Shown here in pieces: positions 9,598-20,431 of a stretch of 64,000 bases of DNA (positions are counted from its first letter, which is position 1; every line of letters begins with the position of its first letter). This DNA is from Platerodrilus igneus. Its lineage: Eukaryota; Arthropoda; Insecta; Coleoptera; Lycidae. The stretch is taken from NCBI GenBank assembly GCA_036346225.1, contig JARFIW010001367.1, positions 496,001 through 560,000 of the forward strand, in the 5' to 3' direction. A program made the position numbers and the translations under genes. The notes under the pieces are model-generated. The model made no database searches, had not been told where the DNA came from, and saw only the letters and a program-made list of their open reading frames with translations.

Positions 9598-10842
9598 TTG
9601 AAGAAATTACGTTTCGACGAGGTGGCCAAATTAGACGTATTCAAAAGGCCTCGCTACGAAGAGACAATTTCGAAAGAAGATTATTATTCGTATTTACCCT
9701 TCACGCGAAACACAGACCACAGCGATAGAGTGATTATAGAAATCCAAAATTCCGATGCTATAACCGCAACCTACGACAGTTACATTAATATTAAGCGAAC
9801 GTTTTCGGTGAAAACCGAAGGTAAACCGTATACGATAACGAACAACGCAATATTATTCTTGTTCGATGAAATACAGTACAAAATGGGGAGCACGCATGTG
9901 GTCGACGTTTGTAAGCAGCCTGGTATAACGTGCACGATGAAGGGTCTCGCTTCGTATCACAAAAAATTCAACGGTTTGAGCAATAGCACCTGGGACCCTC
10001 GAGGAGATACAAACGCTGACATTTTTAAGAACGGACGCTTCTCGTGCAATGTGCCTCTAAAGCATATTTTTGGATTTTGCGAGGATTATAAGCGAACCGT
10101 CGTAAACATGCCGCAAGAGCTTGTTTTAATTAGATCCAAGAGCGACGTCAATTGTTACAAGAGCGACGAAAACGAGCTAACATTTAAAATTACTAAAATA
10201 TCGTGGGAGGTTCCGCATTTAAAGCTTAGCGATGAATCGAAATTAAATTTATTCCATCATTTGCATAAAAATCCCAGAATTGTGGTTTACTTTCGTCGCT
10301 GGGAGCTTCACGAGTTGCCGTCCTTTCCGCCTTCGAAAATTCACGTTTGGCGTATTAAGAATTCGAACGAATTAGAAAAACCTCGATGGATTCTATTTAC
10401 TCTTCAGCATGGCAAGTATGATAATGCGAAGCAATCGGCATCCCAGTTCGATCACTGCAATCTGACAAATTTAAAACTATACCTTAATTCCCAAGAATTT
10501 CCACTTCAAGATATGAATTCGGACTTTGCCAATAACGATTATTCGACCCCGTTCATGCACTATTCGAAATTTCCGGAAAACTATTATGCAGGCGCGAGCA
10601 ATTTGAGCTACGCTCTGTGTTGTTTGAACGACTATCAGCAATTTGGCAATTGTCCCGTGTTCGTGATCGATTGCAGTCGTCAAGAAGAATCTATTAAAAA
10701 TTCGGCCGTCGATATACGTCTCGAAATCGAATCCAGCAACATTTTCGATCAAACCACTAAAGCATACTGCTTAATTTTGCACGACTCTATATTCGAATAC
10801 GATCCGTTTACGGAAATCGTTACGCGTCATATTAGCGAATAA
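9598..10842 (+). CDS. Major capsid protein, double jelly roll
   Basis: A long open frame of 414 codons, the best preserved gene of the element. The first codon in frame is TTG, so the true start is unresolved. An ATG at 9509 begins a basic peptide (MAKRGGKIRG) that ends in SVISSL at a stop directly before this frame, suggesting one shift near 9590. Family marks are the FLFDEIQYKMG block, PLKHIFGFCEDYKR, the FRRWELHELP block, LEKPRWILFTLQ, QFDHCNLTNLKLYLNS and FVIDCSRQ...VDIRLEIES. This order is typical of the double-jelly-roll capsid of insect Polintons. It would build the hexon shell; the ATPase gene follows 5 bp later. Confidence 0.88.
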   Translation: MKKLRFDEVAKLDVFKRPRYEETISKEDYYSYLPFTRNTDHSDRVIIEIQNSDAITATYDSYINIKRTFSVKTEGKPYTITNNAILFLFDEIQYKMGSTHVVDVCKQPGITCTMKGLASYHKKFNGLSNSTWDPRGDTNADIFKNGRFSCNVPLKHIFGFCEDYKRTVVNMPQELVLIRSKSDVNCYKSDENELTFKITKISWEVPHLKLSDESKLNLFHHLHKNPRIVVYFRRWELHELPSFPPSKIHVWRIKNSNELEKPRWILFTLQHGKYDNAKQSASQFDHCNLTNLKLYLNSQEFPLQDMNSDFANNDYSTPFMHYSKFPENYYAGASNLSYALCCLNDYQQFGNCPVFVIDCSRQEESIKNSAVDIRLEIESSNIFDQTTKAYCLILHDSIFEYDPFTEIVTRHISE

Positions 10843-10847
10843 TAGAC

Positions 10848-11545
10848 ATGAAGGTTATTAAACAGAAACAATCTCTACCGGTTGCAAATATGGATCTAAC
10901 GGTCGAGCAGGATGATCCTTATTCCTATTTTGGAACGCGCAAAAGCACGGAGATCTCTTACCGGCCAGCATAAGATGCATCGTATGCGGACCTTCTGCGT
11001 GCGGTAAAACAAACCTGATTTTGAGTTTGTTACTGGCACCCAACGGATTGGAATTTGAAAACGTTTACATTTACTCCAAGTCGCTATTTCAGCCCAAATA
11101 CGATTTTTTGAGTCGAGTTTTGAGACCGATCAAGGGACTAGGCTATTACGAATTTAGCGAAAATTCTGAAATAATTTCACCGCAAGATGCTAAGAGTAAT
11201 TCGATTTTCATTTTCGACGACATTCAATGTCACGAACAAAACGCGATTCGTCAATATTTTTCAATGAGCCGTCATAAGAATATAGACGCGTTCTACCTCA
11301 GCCAATCGTATGCAAGAATACCGAAGCATCTTATTCGCGACAATACAAATTTAAATATAGTTTTTTCGCAAGACGAAATGAACTTAAGACATATCTATTC
11401 GGAGCACATTAATACCGACATGAGCTTCGAAGATTTCAAAAAGATGTGCCGTCTAGCGTGGGAAAAAAAAGACGGCGATGGCAATAAAGCCGGATACGGA
11501 TTCTTAGTGGTAGACAAAGAAAAAGCCATAAACGAGGGCCGCTAG
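10848..11545 (+). pseudogene. Packaging ATPase (FtsK/HerA, A32-like)
   Basis: ATG 10848 starts a frame that ends early. A one-base shift around 10,941-10,950 leads into the frame ending at 11,545. Walker A is GPSACGKT (about 10,990-11,013) and Walker B is IFIFDDIQ (about 11,203-11,226). Downstream, YLSQSYARIPKHLIRDN carries the conserved Ser-Gln and Arg region of the A32 group. Full length would be about 230 aa, usual for Polinton ATPases. It pumps the genome into the capsid. It sits 5 bp after the capsid gene, consistent with a tightly packed late-gene block. Confidence 0.9.
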
Positions 11546-11611
11546 CGTAAAGGATTCGATCATTACATATGTATTTAAATTCACGACGTTCGAGCGAACT
11601 TTCATCAACGC

Positions 11612-12651
11612 AATGTCTGCGGCTGCGATGAGACGAGGACGACGACGACGTCACTCTACGAATTTAAATCGAGCCGTAGTGCAGGCCACTAAAACGATAA
11701 GAAAAAGTTTTAGATTTTAAACGAGATCAAAATCGAGCTCAATTAAAATACGGAATGAAGCATGCTCAATTACTAGAACCGTTAAAATCGCTATCAAAAT
11801 TCTCTGCAAGTAAAAATCCTAATTATATTCGACGTCAGAATGCGGAGCACGAATCTGATAATGTCGGCGACGGTTCAGATGCCTTACTTAAAAGTATGCC
11901 GACATCCTGTCCAAAAGCGAGGATCCCAATATAGACGATACCGGAATCGGCATTCAATACGACGACCTTTCGAATAAATGGTCTATGGGCAATTCAGAGT
12001 TAGCTATTGCAGACGACGGATCTACGATTAATATTAGAAATAAAAATATCCTATTACGGAGGGCTTACTTCGATTGTTAACTTATAAGAAAATCCTTCGA
12101 ATAAGAAAACGCCTGCTGGCAATCCTTCCGAGCTAGATGTAAAAATTACATCGATATTTTGAAGAAAACCAATGCATATAATAAACTGTTTCGCAAGGAT
12201 CTGCCTAAAACGCCCAAATATAAAAATTATATCGTTCCGAATTTAACACCGTCGCCCGTGGCGACTACAATATCTACGCCTCCTCCTCGCCGCAGCATGC
12301 TTCGTCGCCGTCACCGTCGTCGTTGTCGTCAAGAGAGATGAATACAGCATCGGCGACTCCTACGATTCCCATGCAATTACGATCCAAAATAACGAAGAAA
12401 AGAAAGGTCTCGGTATGGATAATTTATCGAAAAAGACAGCCATCGAGTAATATAAGCAGAATTTGGCGATACAAAAATTCGATAATTCTAATCATGAGAT
12501 AGAATACGTTCATTGGGACTCGCCGGCCGAGCTGGTGAGCCGGCTTCGTTTGTTGATGGCCGAACGTTCGGCGGGCAACAATAGCTCTCAGAATCAAAAC
12601 GAATTTCTTTCTATTATATCCGAATTAAAGGAGGCGAAATTAATCGCCTAA
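11612..12651 (+). pseudogene. Conserved Polinton protein of unknown function (WDSPAELVSRL tail)
   Basis: ATG 11612 begins a basic N-terminus (MSAAAMRRGRRRRH). At least four frame changes follow before the last open piece (12,463-12,651). Recognisable stretches are the middle part MGNSELAIADDGSTINIRNKNI (about 11,986-12,050), the LDVKNYIDILKKTNAYNKLF region (about 12,135-12,190), a proline/arginine linker, and the C-terminal EYVHWDSPAELVSRLRLLMAE followed by FLSIISELKEA. This combination is familiar from many insect Polinton loci, where it has no assigned function. It lies between the ATPase and fibre genes. AATAAA overlaps the stop. Confidence 0.65.
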
Positions 12652-12690
12652 TAAAATATACACGTTCTATAGAATAGTCTCAGAAATAAA

Positions 12691-13592
12691 ATGGTCGTCG
12701 ATAAATTTGGAAGAGCGTATGTTGCCAGAGACTCTGGAGGCGGAGGGTTTGGTAATACCGCTGCGCGCGGGCCTCCTGGTGTAGGCTTTAAACTAACTCC
12801 GGAAGGCGATTTCAACATAGAAAATAGAAAACTTTGCAACGTAGGCAATCCCGTGACCGGAACGGATGCGGTAAATAAACGAAGCGCCTTGGTATTGGAC
12901 GAGGACGAGAAAATAGTTAACTTGAAGGATTTTAGAATAGTGAATTTGGCCGATCCTAAAAATCAAACGACGGCGTAAACTTAAAATTTTGCAGCGAAGA
13001 ACTCAATCTGCGTATAGGCAAAGCATTGGAAATATGTTTGACCGCTTCATCTTCGGGAAAAACGCATGCTAATAAGAAACTTAAATTTGACGCCAAATCG
13101 CGATCCATTGTAAATTTGCACGACCCCGCAGAGCTCGGCGATGCTGTTAACAAGAGATACGTGGACTCGACGTTGTCAGAAAAAGCGCAAAATTTTATGA
13201 AACTAACCACGATCGACGACGGTAAGGCCAAGAACTTCGACTCTCGAGGCTTGAGAATTGTCAACATAGGCGAGGCCGAAGATGAGCACGATGCCGTTTC
13301 TAAGTTCTATGTGAACGCGAGAATACAAAATCTTATCGAAGGTGTCACCATTCACCGCGATAACGTGATCATTCGAGATGTATTGCAATCGGTCGTTCAA
13401 GTGTTGAACGAAGTTGTTTTAAACACGAACTTCCTGATTTTCAACCACTTGAAATTAGACGGAGTCAAGGCGTCTGCTGGAGGCGATTTACAATTTCACA
13501 AAATTAATACCGACGTTATAAGACACCTGCACGTGTTATTGGAGCAAGATAAAGCCTCGTCGTCTAACTCTCATACTCGTGTCAAACCTTAA
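12691..13592 (+). pseudogene. Fibre-like protein with NVxDPxxxxDAVNKxYV repeats
   Basis: Two open pieces (12,691-12,978 and 13,026-13,592) belong together, with a stop/shift between them; intact length would be about 300 aa. After an N-terminus starting MVVDKFGRAY there are four copies of a short repeat: LCNVGNPVTGTDAVNKR, RIVNLADPKN (cut by the break), SIVNLHDPAELGDAVNKRYV and RIVNIGEAEDEHDAVSKFYV. A helical C-terminal part follows (IIRDVLQSVVQVLNEVV). The repeat strongly resembles the beta-strand repeats of phage tail fibres. A receptor-binding fibre is an inference. Its stop is 2 bp from the integrase start. Confidence 0.72.
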
Positions 13593-13594
13593 AA

Positions 13595-14527
13595 ATGTCT
13601 AAGAAATATAACGATAAGGAAATACTAGTGGATGAACTGCACAGAGGGGTTAGAATAAATTTTCCACGTCGAAGAACGATCATCAAATCTTATCACGACT
13701 TATTCCAAGCCGATATTGCTGAATTTATTCCATATTCGAAATATAATAAAGGGCATAAGTATATTCTACTCGTGATCGATTGCTATTCGAAATATTTATG
13801 GACGAGACCGCTTAAATCCAAGAATGGTCATGAAGTCACATCTGCGATGCGCGAGATTCTAAATGAAATTAAAAGATCGCGGCCGCCTTTACCGAAAAAT
13901 CTGCAAACAGATAATGGTACAGAATTTTATAACGGCCAATTTGCACGGCTGATGAAGGAATATGGCGATATTAATCATTACTCCACATATAGCTCAATCA
14001 AAGCCGCCATCGTAGAACGTGCAATCAGAACGATAAAAACAAACTGTATAAAGCTTTTAGTCTGAGAGGCAAATGGAAGTGGATTGATATAATCGATTCG
14101 ATTGTATCGAAATACAACGATACGGTGCATTCGACCACTAAAAGAAAACCCAAAATGTGACCGCGAAAACGCGTCTGAAAGTTTACGATAAATTAAAACT
14201 GGCGACTAGAAAACCTCGTTATGCCGTGGACGACTTTGTACGCATTTCAAAATATAGAAGTATTTTTCTAAGGGCTACAATGCAAACTGGAGCGAGGAGA
14301 CGTTTAAAATATGTAAAGTGTTTCGAGCAAATCCGACTACTTATTTACTCGTCGACATGCATGGCGATCCAGTATTGGGACAGTTTTATGAAGCTGAGCT
14401 GCAGAAAACGAGAGTTCCAAATATTTACCTTATCGAGAAAATACTAAGGCGAAAAGGAACCAAAATTCTCGTCAAATGGTTGGGCTTCCAAGAGCCTTCC
14501 TGGATTCAAAAAGCTGATCTTATATAG
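13595..14527 (+). pseudogene. Retroviral-type integrase with C-terminal chromodomain
   Basis: The first open piece (13,595-14,065) holds the catalytic triad: D in QADIAEF, D in TDNGTEF and E in IVERAIRTIK. A shift at about 14,050, another at about 14,155 and one near 14,265 separate the remaining parts: SIVSKYNDTVHSTT, RYAVDDFVRISKY (SH3-like region), and YLIEKILRRKGTKILVKWLGF...SW (chromodomain, about 14,435-14,510). The protein inserts the element into the genome; the 6-bp target duplication is its footprint. The chromodomain may steer it to chromatin marks. AATAAA lies 15 bp beyond the stop. Confidence 0.9.
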
Positions 14528-15055
14528 ATTGTTACATTTAAAAATAAAACATTTGTTTTTATATTTTTATTATATAAATATGTTACATTTCAAAAATAAA
14601 AATTTGTTTCTTTTTTTGTTTGATTTTTATTATACATTTTTTGATCTTGTAAAAATAAGAAAGATAGAGACGCTACAACTGCGATACTTTGACATGCAGC
14701 AGCACTTAAAATGTATTATTTTAGTTTATTTTATACATAATATAAAAAATAAAAATACAATGCAGTTTTTTATCTTGGCTTGTTACAATATTTTAATTAA
14801 TTTTTATAATAAATATAAAAATAACAAAATACAATGCTTTTTTCTTGATTACAATATAACAAAGAGAGCCTCTACAACAGCGCTTAAAATATATTTTAAA
14901 TTAATTTTATACATAATATAAAAAATTAAAAAAAAATACAATGCGGTTTTTATAATATAAAAATACAAAAGACAATGCAATTTCTTTCTCGTTACAAGAT
15001 TTTAATTATTTTTTTATAATAAACATGCAATTCACAAAATAAAATATGGTTTTAT
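14528..15055. repeat. AT-rich spacer between convergent integrase and PolB
   Basis: No gene. The sequence is very AT-rich and internally repetitive. A unit with GTTACATTT and AAAATAAAA occurs at about 14,530 and 14,580. A longer unit containing ACTTAAAAT, ATTTTATACATAATATAAAAA and ATACAATGC occurs at about 14,700-14,770 and again at 14,880-14,950. The long open frame that can be read here is only a by-product of the bias. Confidence 0.7.
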
Positions 15056-15056
15056 T
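15051..15056 (-). promoter_or_regulatory. Polyadenylation signal overlapping the PolB stop
   Basis: On the minus strand the PolB stop reads TGAATAAAA, so AATAAA begins inside the stop codon. Similar stop-proximal AATAAA motifs follow the plus-strand genes ending at 6890, 9113, 12,651 and 14,527. This fits compact, host-polyadenylated transcripts. Confidence 0.5.
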
Positions 15057-18000
15057 CAAAGGTCCTTTATTAGATAGTGCCCATGAGGCAAAGTATCTAT
15101 TCCGTTAGATAAAATGTATCTTTTATCATCTTGATAACTTAAAGCAATTTTCGTCTGACGTATGGAATATACCTTATGCAAATATGATCGTATGCTATTT
15201 TGGTCTCGTTCTATAACTACTTTATTTCGTAACGTATCGAGATAGTGATCGAAACAGATTTGCCGATCGATAATGTACTTTTAACACCCTTAGCCTTCTT
15301 TATTATCTCACGGCCTTCTATTTTTAAAGAGTACATTTTCGATCGAAGGCCTACAAAGTGCGTTAAAATACGACCTCTAGTTTCGTCTTTCATAAGACCA
15401 ATGACTTTTTTATTAATTAAAGGAATTTTATAGATGTTATCGGGATCATAAGCGCTCGTATCAAATTTTTCTAGATTCGTCTTTATACACTCTTCATAGA
15501 AATCATTGCACGTCACACTATACAAAAGGCTGTCGGTGTCCATGTAGCATAATTCGCAATTATTTGCAAATTTTGCCTTCATGAAATCGTAGTGAAAATT
15601 ATATAATTCAATTTTGATAATTCTAAGATGGCCATACCTATGTAGATAGGTTTGTTGAACTCTATCTCTGTTTTGCTCAATTCGATCGCGACCAGATTTT
15701 TGTCAAAATCGTTGCCGAATGGAAATTTGGTTTGGAAATTAAAGATAGAGCACCATACCGACCGCTCCAATGAGTCACTAATTTTATGACGCGTCTTTTC
15801 CTAACATTCTCCATTGTTTTACCAAAATGGAATTGTTTGCAAATTTATATAGATTTTGTGCAAATTCCGTTTTAGCTTCCGTGCGCATTCTTGTATTTAA
15901 TTCGACAAACGGTCTCAACCAAGGAGACTGACCGAATTCTAAAACCTTATGAACGCGCGTCATAACTACGCCCGCAGATAAATAAACCTGGAGATTTCTG
16001 TAATGCACAACGTAGTTGAACTTTTTCGTGAGAGTGCACATTAATTTTGAAAATTTCGAGCCCGGAGGCGTGTCCTGTTCTGGGCACATCGGCAACTCTT
16101 TCTGAGCGTCGTGAATGTCCGTAGGAAATTCCAAGTCGCATTCGATAATATAACCTTTATCGCTCGTAATGCTCACCGTTGTAACATTAAATTTTAATAT
16201 TTCTTCAGGCGTTAGCCATTTGAAATCCCGTAAGGCAAATAGCAAGATTCGGCATGACCATAGAGATTATTAATATCTCCGTAAAATAAAAATTTATTCG
16301 GCTTGGATGGATCATACGTTTGGGGATAATATTTATTATTGGATTCTACATATCGTTTTACGACTTGAGTAAGGCCCCCCCGAATGCCTCTTTCGATCAT
16401 TAAAAACATGTCGACGTCACAAATTAGTTCTAGCCTGATTTTAGTATATAATAACATGCTAGACCACGAGTAGCTCGCCAAAGTCACAAAATTTAAGGGA
16501 TCCAATTTGTATGTTTCAAGACAATTTTTCTAAAGTCTTGGAATATATCGCAAAGTAAACGAATGTCGCATTTTAAATATAGGTCCGCGTAGTCGCCTAA
16601 ATTTTGCATTTAAAAGTGCTCCATACGGTTTGCGCATGAATATATTCCGATTCTTCAATATGTGATTCATTAAGATTGCTATAAAAACATTCTATAGGAG
16701 GAAGATTTTCTTCGCTTAATTTCAAAATGTCATCCAAATACTCGTAGGAAAAATACCCTTGCGCATTAGCAATTTAATGCGATCCGGGTTTAGCGAGCTA
16801 AATTCCTTTTTTAAAACTTTAAAGTCATCGAAAGACAACTCGCATGCTAATTTTTCCAATGACATTGCCATAAAGCGAAAGGAATCTATGAATCTGAACG
16901 TCACATTTGCGTCGTTGTATTTTTAGAAAATGTTATGTATTTTCATTATTCAAGGGTATTATATTCATGGGGCCTTCGAAAGCGTTAGCAAGCTCTTTAA
17001 TAATAAAATGAGCATCATAATTGCTTAAATTATGATAGACTACGGGAATAATTGGAAATAACCTAAAATTTAAATTACAGCTGCTATGCGCAACACCTCT
17101 TACAGAACCATTCATGTGATCGTGATCGATAACCTTTTCGTCGTCCGGCAAGAAATCGACTTCGCAAATAAAGCACGTTTTTGCCGTCGAGGCATCTATA
17201 GAGGACGTAGCAGGCTCGTTTTTTTTAAAAAATGCGCTCCCATAACATATGGCAATATGTTTTAATTGTCGCACAAACCAAGAAATGCAGTCTGTGCCCG
17301 TGTATGAACTGTAATATGAAAGAGATTCGTCATATCCACAATAAAAATAATATCCTATTGAAAACGGAATATGTTCCTGGTATTTGAAAGTGCGTTCTGA
17401 TTCGGAAGCTCTTTCGGTTTTTTTAATAAGGCATTCTATGTCAGAATAAACCGCCATCGGCACAGGTATTTTATACTTAAAATCTTTAAATTGTAAATAT
17501 TTGTTTTTTTCGGAAGGTAAAATAACACGACACTCGTTAAGTTTTTCGCATACTTGCTCGTGGACATCGAGACGTTTGCGATCGTAAAAATAGGAGAGAC
17601 ATCTATCGCATACGTAAAAGTGGCCCGTATGTTTAGTTAATTGACCTCTCACAAGTGAGGCTAAATTTTTTATAAGACAATAATGATATCTAACGCCCCG
17701 TTTATAATCTTTAATATTTTTTTTTAATTCTTCCAAACTTTTTCCAACTTTATCGGCCTCGTCGCCGTCGTCGTCGTCCTCGTCGCCGTTGACGTCTTCG
17801 CCGTCGTCAGCATTAAATTTTGACGACTCGTCGACATACGCATCTTCAACAATTAACAGATTAACGTGTTTATCTCGTTTTGGCTAGTTAATTGTACCGG
17901 TGTTACGATGTATCGAGCGCGTTTTAAAATAAGAGCAAAAACATTTACAGAAATATCATTCTGCTTTTCGAATTTCGATATATCCGATATAGGCATGGGG

Positions 18001-18643
18001 CTGACCAAATTTTTCATATTAAAAATTTCTGCAAAATGCGGATACGAAGTTGTGCGATTAGCATGCTTACCTGCTGTAGGCTTGATTATTCCGGCTAAAA
18101 CGCTCCAATAAAAGCATGAAAATCATTGTTTCTAATGTTTAAACAGGCCTTTTGTTTTGAATTGCGATAGGAAGAGGCATGAAACAACTCGCGTGAAACA
18201 TATCATAGCATTTATTAATATTAACATTTAAAAATAATATTTCGGATAGCGTGAATCCTGACCTGTGCATTGCGTCGTTCTCTATTTTATCCAACAAGCG
18301 TGTTGCGATATTGCACGCAAACCACTCGTTAAACTTCTCTAAATTGCCGAAACAGATTAAAAATTGGGCGTCGAAAATACCTAGTTTGAAACTCATTTTC
18401 GTTACGCGCGACGGAAAATTTGAAAAATCGCACGCTAACACGACATTAATTTTAAGGTTTACCGAGTGATTTTTAAAATCGTATACAATTTGGATAAAAT
18501 TAGTTTTTACAATCTTCGATAAATAAATTAAGATCTTTATGTGCAACATTAATAATTTGAGCTGTTTGAATTCTCGATTTAAACGCAGACACGATCGGCT
18601 TCCAAACCAATTCAGAATGTCGAGGCGTGCTCCGAGAATACAT
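15056..18643 (-). pseudogene. Family B DNA polymerase (protein-primed type) with endonuclease VII-like insert
   Basis: This would be about 1190 aa if intact but is broken by at least eight frameshifts. The start chosen is ATG 18,643, where the N-terminal module (VWKPIVSAFKSRIQT) begins. In order: N-terminal module with NVNIN; CFYWSVLAG block (about 18,100); acidic linker; C2H2-like finger CDRCLSYFYDRKRLDVH; exonuclease I YSDIEC; a C..C / DHDH / GVAHSSCN endonuclease-VII-like module; exonuclease II HNLSNYDAHF; a KFRFIDSFRFM-like block; polymerase motif A GDINNLYG; motif B region with NNSI...GK; motif C YMDTDS (about 15,520); and the terminal DTLPHGHY. It replicates the element. The catalytic residues are retained despite the breaks. 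Confidence 0.92.
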
Positions 18644-18676
18644 CCATTGTTTAGGAACATTCTGCCGCAGTAGTTT

Positions 18677-19794
18677 TTAATAGATTTTAAATAGCATTTT
18701 ATATCTTTTCATATGGCATAGAAGATTTTCGAATAGATTCAGATAACTAGCCGAGAGCGAAGAAGAAGTTTGTTTCACCGTTCTTAAAATCGATTCGGTG
18801 TTGTGAATGTGTGATTTTAATATTCGAACCCAATTGCGAAATACTTTAGTTTTACGACATTTCGTTAAAATTGCGTGCACTTTTCGATACAACTGTAGCA
18901 TCTGATCACAACACATCGAAACGCCCGCGTCCGCTTCGATTTTTCTGTTAGTTAACATTTTTTTTCGTATTTCAATGCCAACTTTCTGTATTTTGAACCG
19001 TGCAATTTTACTAATACGTTCGGCGTATCGTCTTTGGGCGATAAATCGCAGGACCATAAAATGGCTTCTAATTCGGCATGCAGTTCCCGTTTTATTCTAA
19101 CAATTTGTACGAGTTTAAAAATCTTATACAAAAGGATAAGTCTATAGCATATTTTTCTGAATCTGTAATTTTTAGTTGATTTTATAGAAAATACATCTGT
19201 CGTTCTAACACATTTACTATAGACAAATAAATCGCCGATTTCATGCAAGCGCATGCGGAGGGTTTTTCTGCAAATCAACAAAGAATTAATAAATTGAGTT
19301 GAAAACACGAATTCTCTATTTTTTAAGTCCACGTATAGGCAATCGGTTCTTAGAGTTGCATAAAAGAAAATGTCACTTTCACATTTAAACTGAAAATTAA
19401 ACACTGTTTTTAATGGCGATACGGCTGATTGATCTACAAATTTAAATAACCTAATACCGGCCGAGATGCTTTCGCTAATATTATAAAATGCCTTTCGGTC
19501 GTAATTACATAAATTAAAAAGCTTTTCTTTCATACGAGACACGTCGGTGAAGCAAAACGCTATTGTGTTAGAATACGAATCTTCTAAGCACGTTAAATTG
19601 TCGAACAAATTAAATTGCATGCAAAATAGAAAAAGGGCTCGAGACCCAATCAAAAAACCGTCCCGATATTTAAAGTCTTTTAAATAAGCAGGCAATTCCT
19701 TGCATGCGATTCTATAAAAATTATGCGGATAATCCGCAATTAGCATATCACGATTGTAATGGGTTGCTGATCTAATTCTATATTCAATACTCAT
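18677..19794 (-). pseudogene. Unknown Polinton protein, about 370 aa
   Basis: Start ATG 19,794 (MSIEYRIRSATHYNRD) is preferred over the in-frame ATG at 19,809. The first frame stops at 18,952, two codons after a run of eight A. The frame one base back continues without a stop to 18,677 (MLTNRKIEADAGVSMCC...). The protein is rich in Lys, Arg, Phe and Ile, with no motif I recognise. It lies directly upstream of PolB in the same orientation, so it may belong to the replication module or be an additional N-terminal piece of PolB. The reading is real-looking because of length and uniform composition; the function is unknown. Confidence 0.5.
18953..18968 (-). promoter_or_regulatory. A AAA AAA slippery run in the unknown gene
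   Basis: In the zero frame the codons are GAA AAA AAA TGT TAA. That is a perfect A-AAA-AAA heptamer followed by a stop, and the minus-one frame stays open for about 90 codons. It could be a programmed shift, but ordinary indels are common in this element. Confidence 0.3.
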
Positions 19795-19862
19795 AACTTT
19801 AAAAATCAAGATGTAAAAATACTAAAATTATAAAAATTAATTACCATGTATAGGTAGGTATT

Positions 19863-20333
19863 CTAGTGTGATGACGATACGGATGGCTTTTTTGCTCTTG
19901 CCGTTCTTGATTTTCCTTGGGAGGATCCGTGAGGGCCGATGATGGATCCTTTGTTTTCGCCCATGCAGCAGAAGGAAATACTCGCTGCAGGATTAGGTTT
20001 ACCTTTAAAATAAACGAATTTCGTATTAGTTTTTAAATAAAAATTAAAAATTAAATACTAACCAACTTCGAACGATCCTAGGTAGTGCAAACAAAGGCAT
20101 TCCTGTTTATTCAGCTCTTCGATATGTTTGTCGCTAATTACGTCCGCGATTCTCTGCGGAAGGAACACAACGCATTCTTCTAATTCGACGAGAATGATCC
20201 GAGAATTCTTCTTTGACTGAAGAGATTTGATGCTTAAAACCGGATAAGGGCGCTGTAGCTCGAGATCTTTGACTTTTACGGTCTTCTTCCTATCGATGCG
20301 GCTTACTGAATTGATTTTTTTAATTAACTCCAT
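19863..20333 (-). CDS. Small spliced Polinton gene, 136 aa, one 60-bp intron
   Basis: Exon 1 is 20,063-20,333 and exon 2 is 19,863-20,002. The intron runs from GTTAGT to TTTTAAAG. Spliced length is 411 nt, exactly 137 codons including TAG; unspliced, the frame stops at the second codon of the intron. The exon 1 part contains VKVKDLELQRPYPVLSIKSL, SRIILVELEECVVFLPQRIADVI and LHYLGSFE. This pattern is common in small proteins near insect Polinton ends and resembles a small beta-barrel DNA-binding fold. Exon 2 adds a glycine/serine/lysine tail. A further upstream intron (donor near 20,396, acceptor near 20,345) is possible. No break is seen, unlike the neighbours. Confidence 0.65.
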
Positions 20334-20431
20334 ATTTTAATTCTAATTACGAATATAATTATATAAAGTTAAAAAATATATTTACAATTATTACCTGTTT
20401 TTTAATGCAAGCTGCACGATGACAAAACACG

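Noticed and set aside
3677..14527. Bacterial-style operon or prophage
   Set aside because: Polyadenylation signals, an intron, a chromodomain integrase and the Polinton gene set show a eukaryotic element; compact spacing is normal for Polintons.
14529..14921. 130-codon open frame after the integrase
   Set aside because: Composition is only Phe, Leu, Ile, Lys, Asn and Tyr from AT-rich repeats, and it lies in the spacer between convergent genes with polyadenylation signals.
17866..18111. Plus-strand 81-codon frame
   Set aside because: The minus strand here encodes the conserved WSVLAG and SSYPHF-type region of PolB (here TSYPHF).
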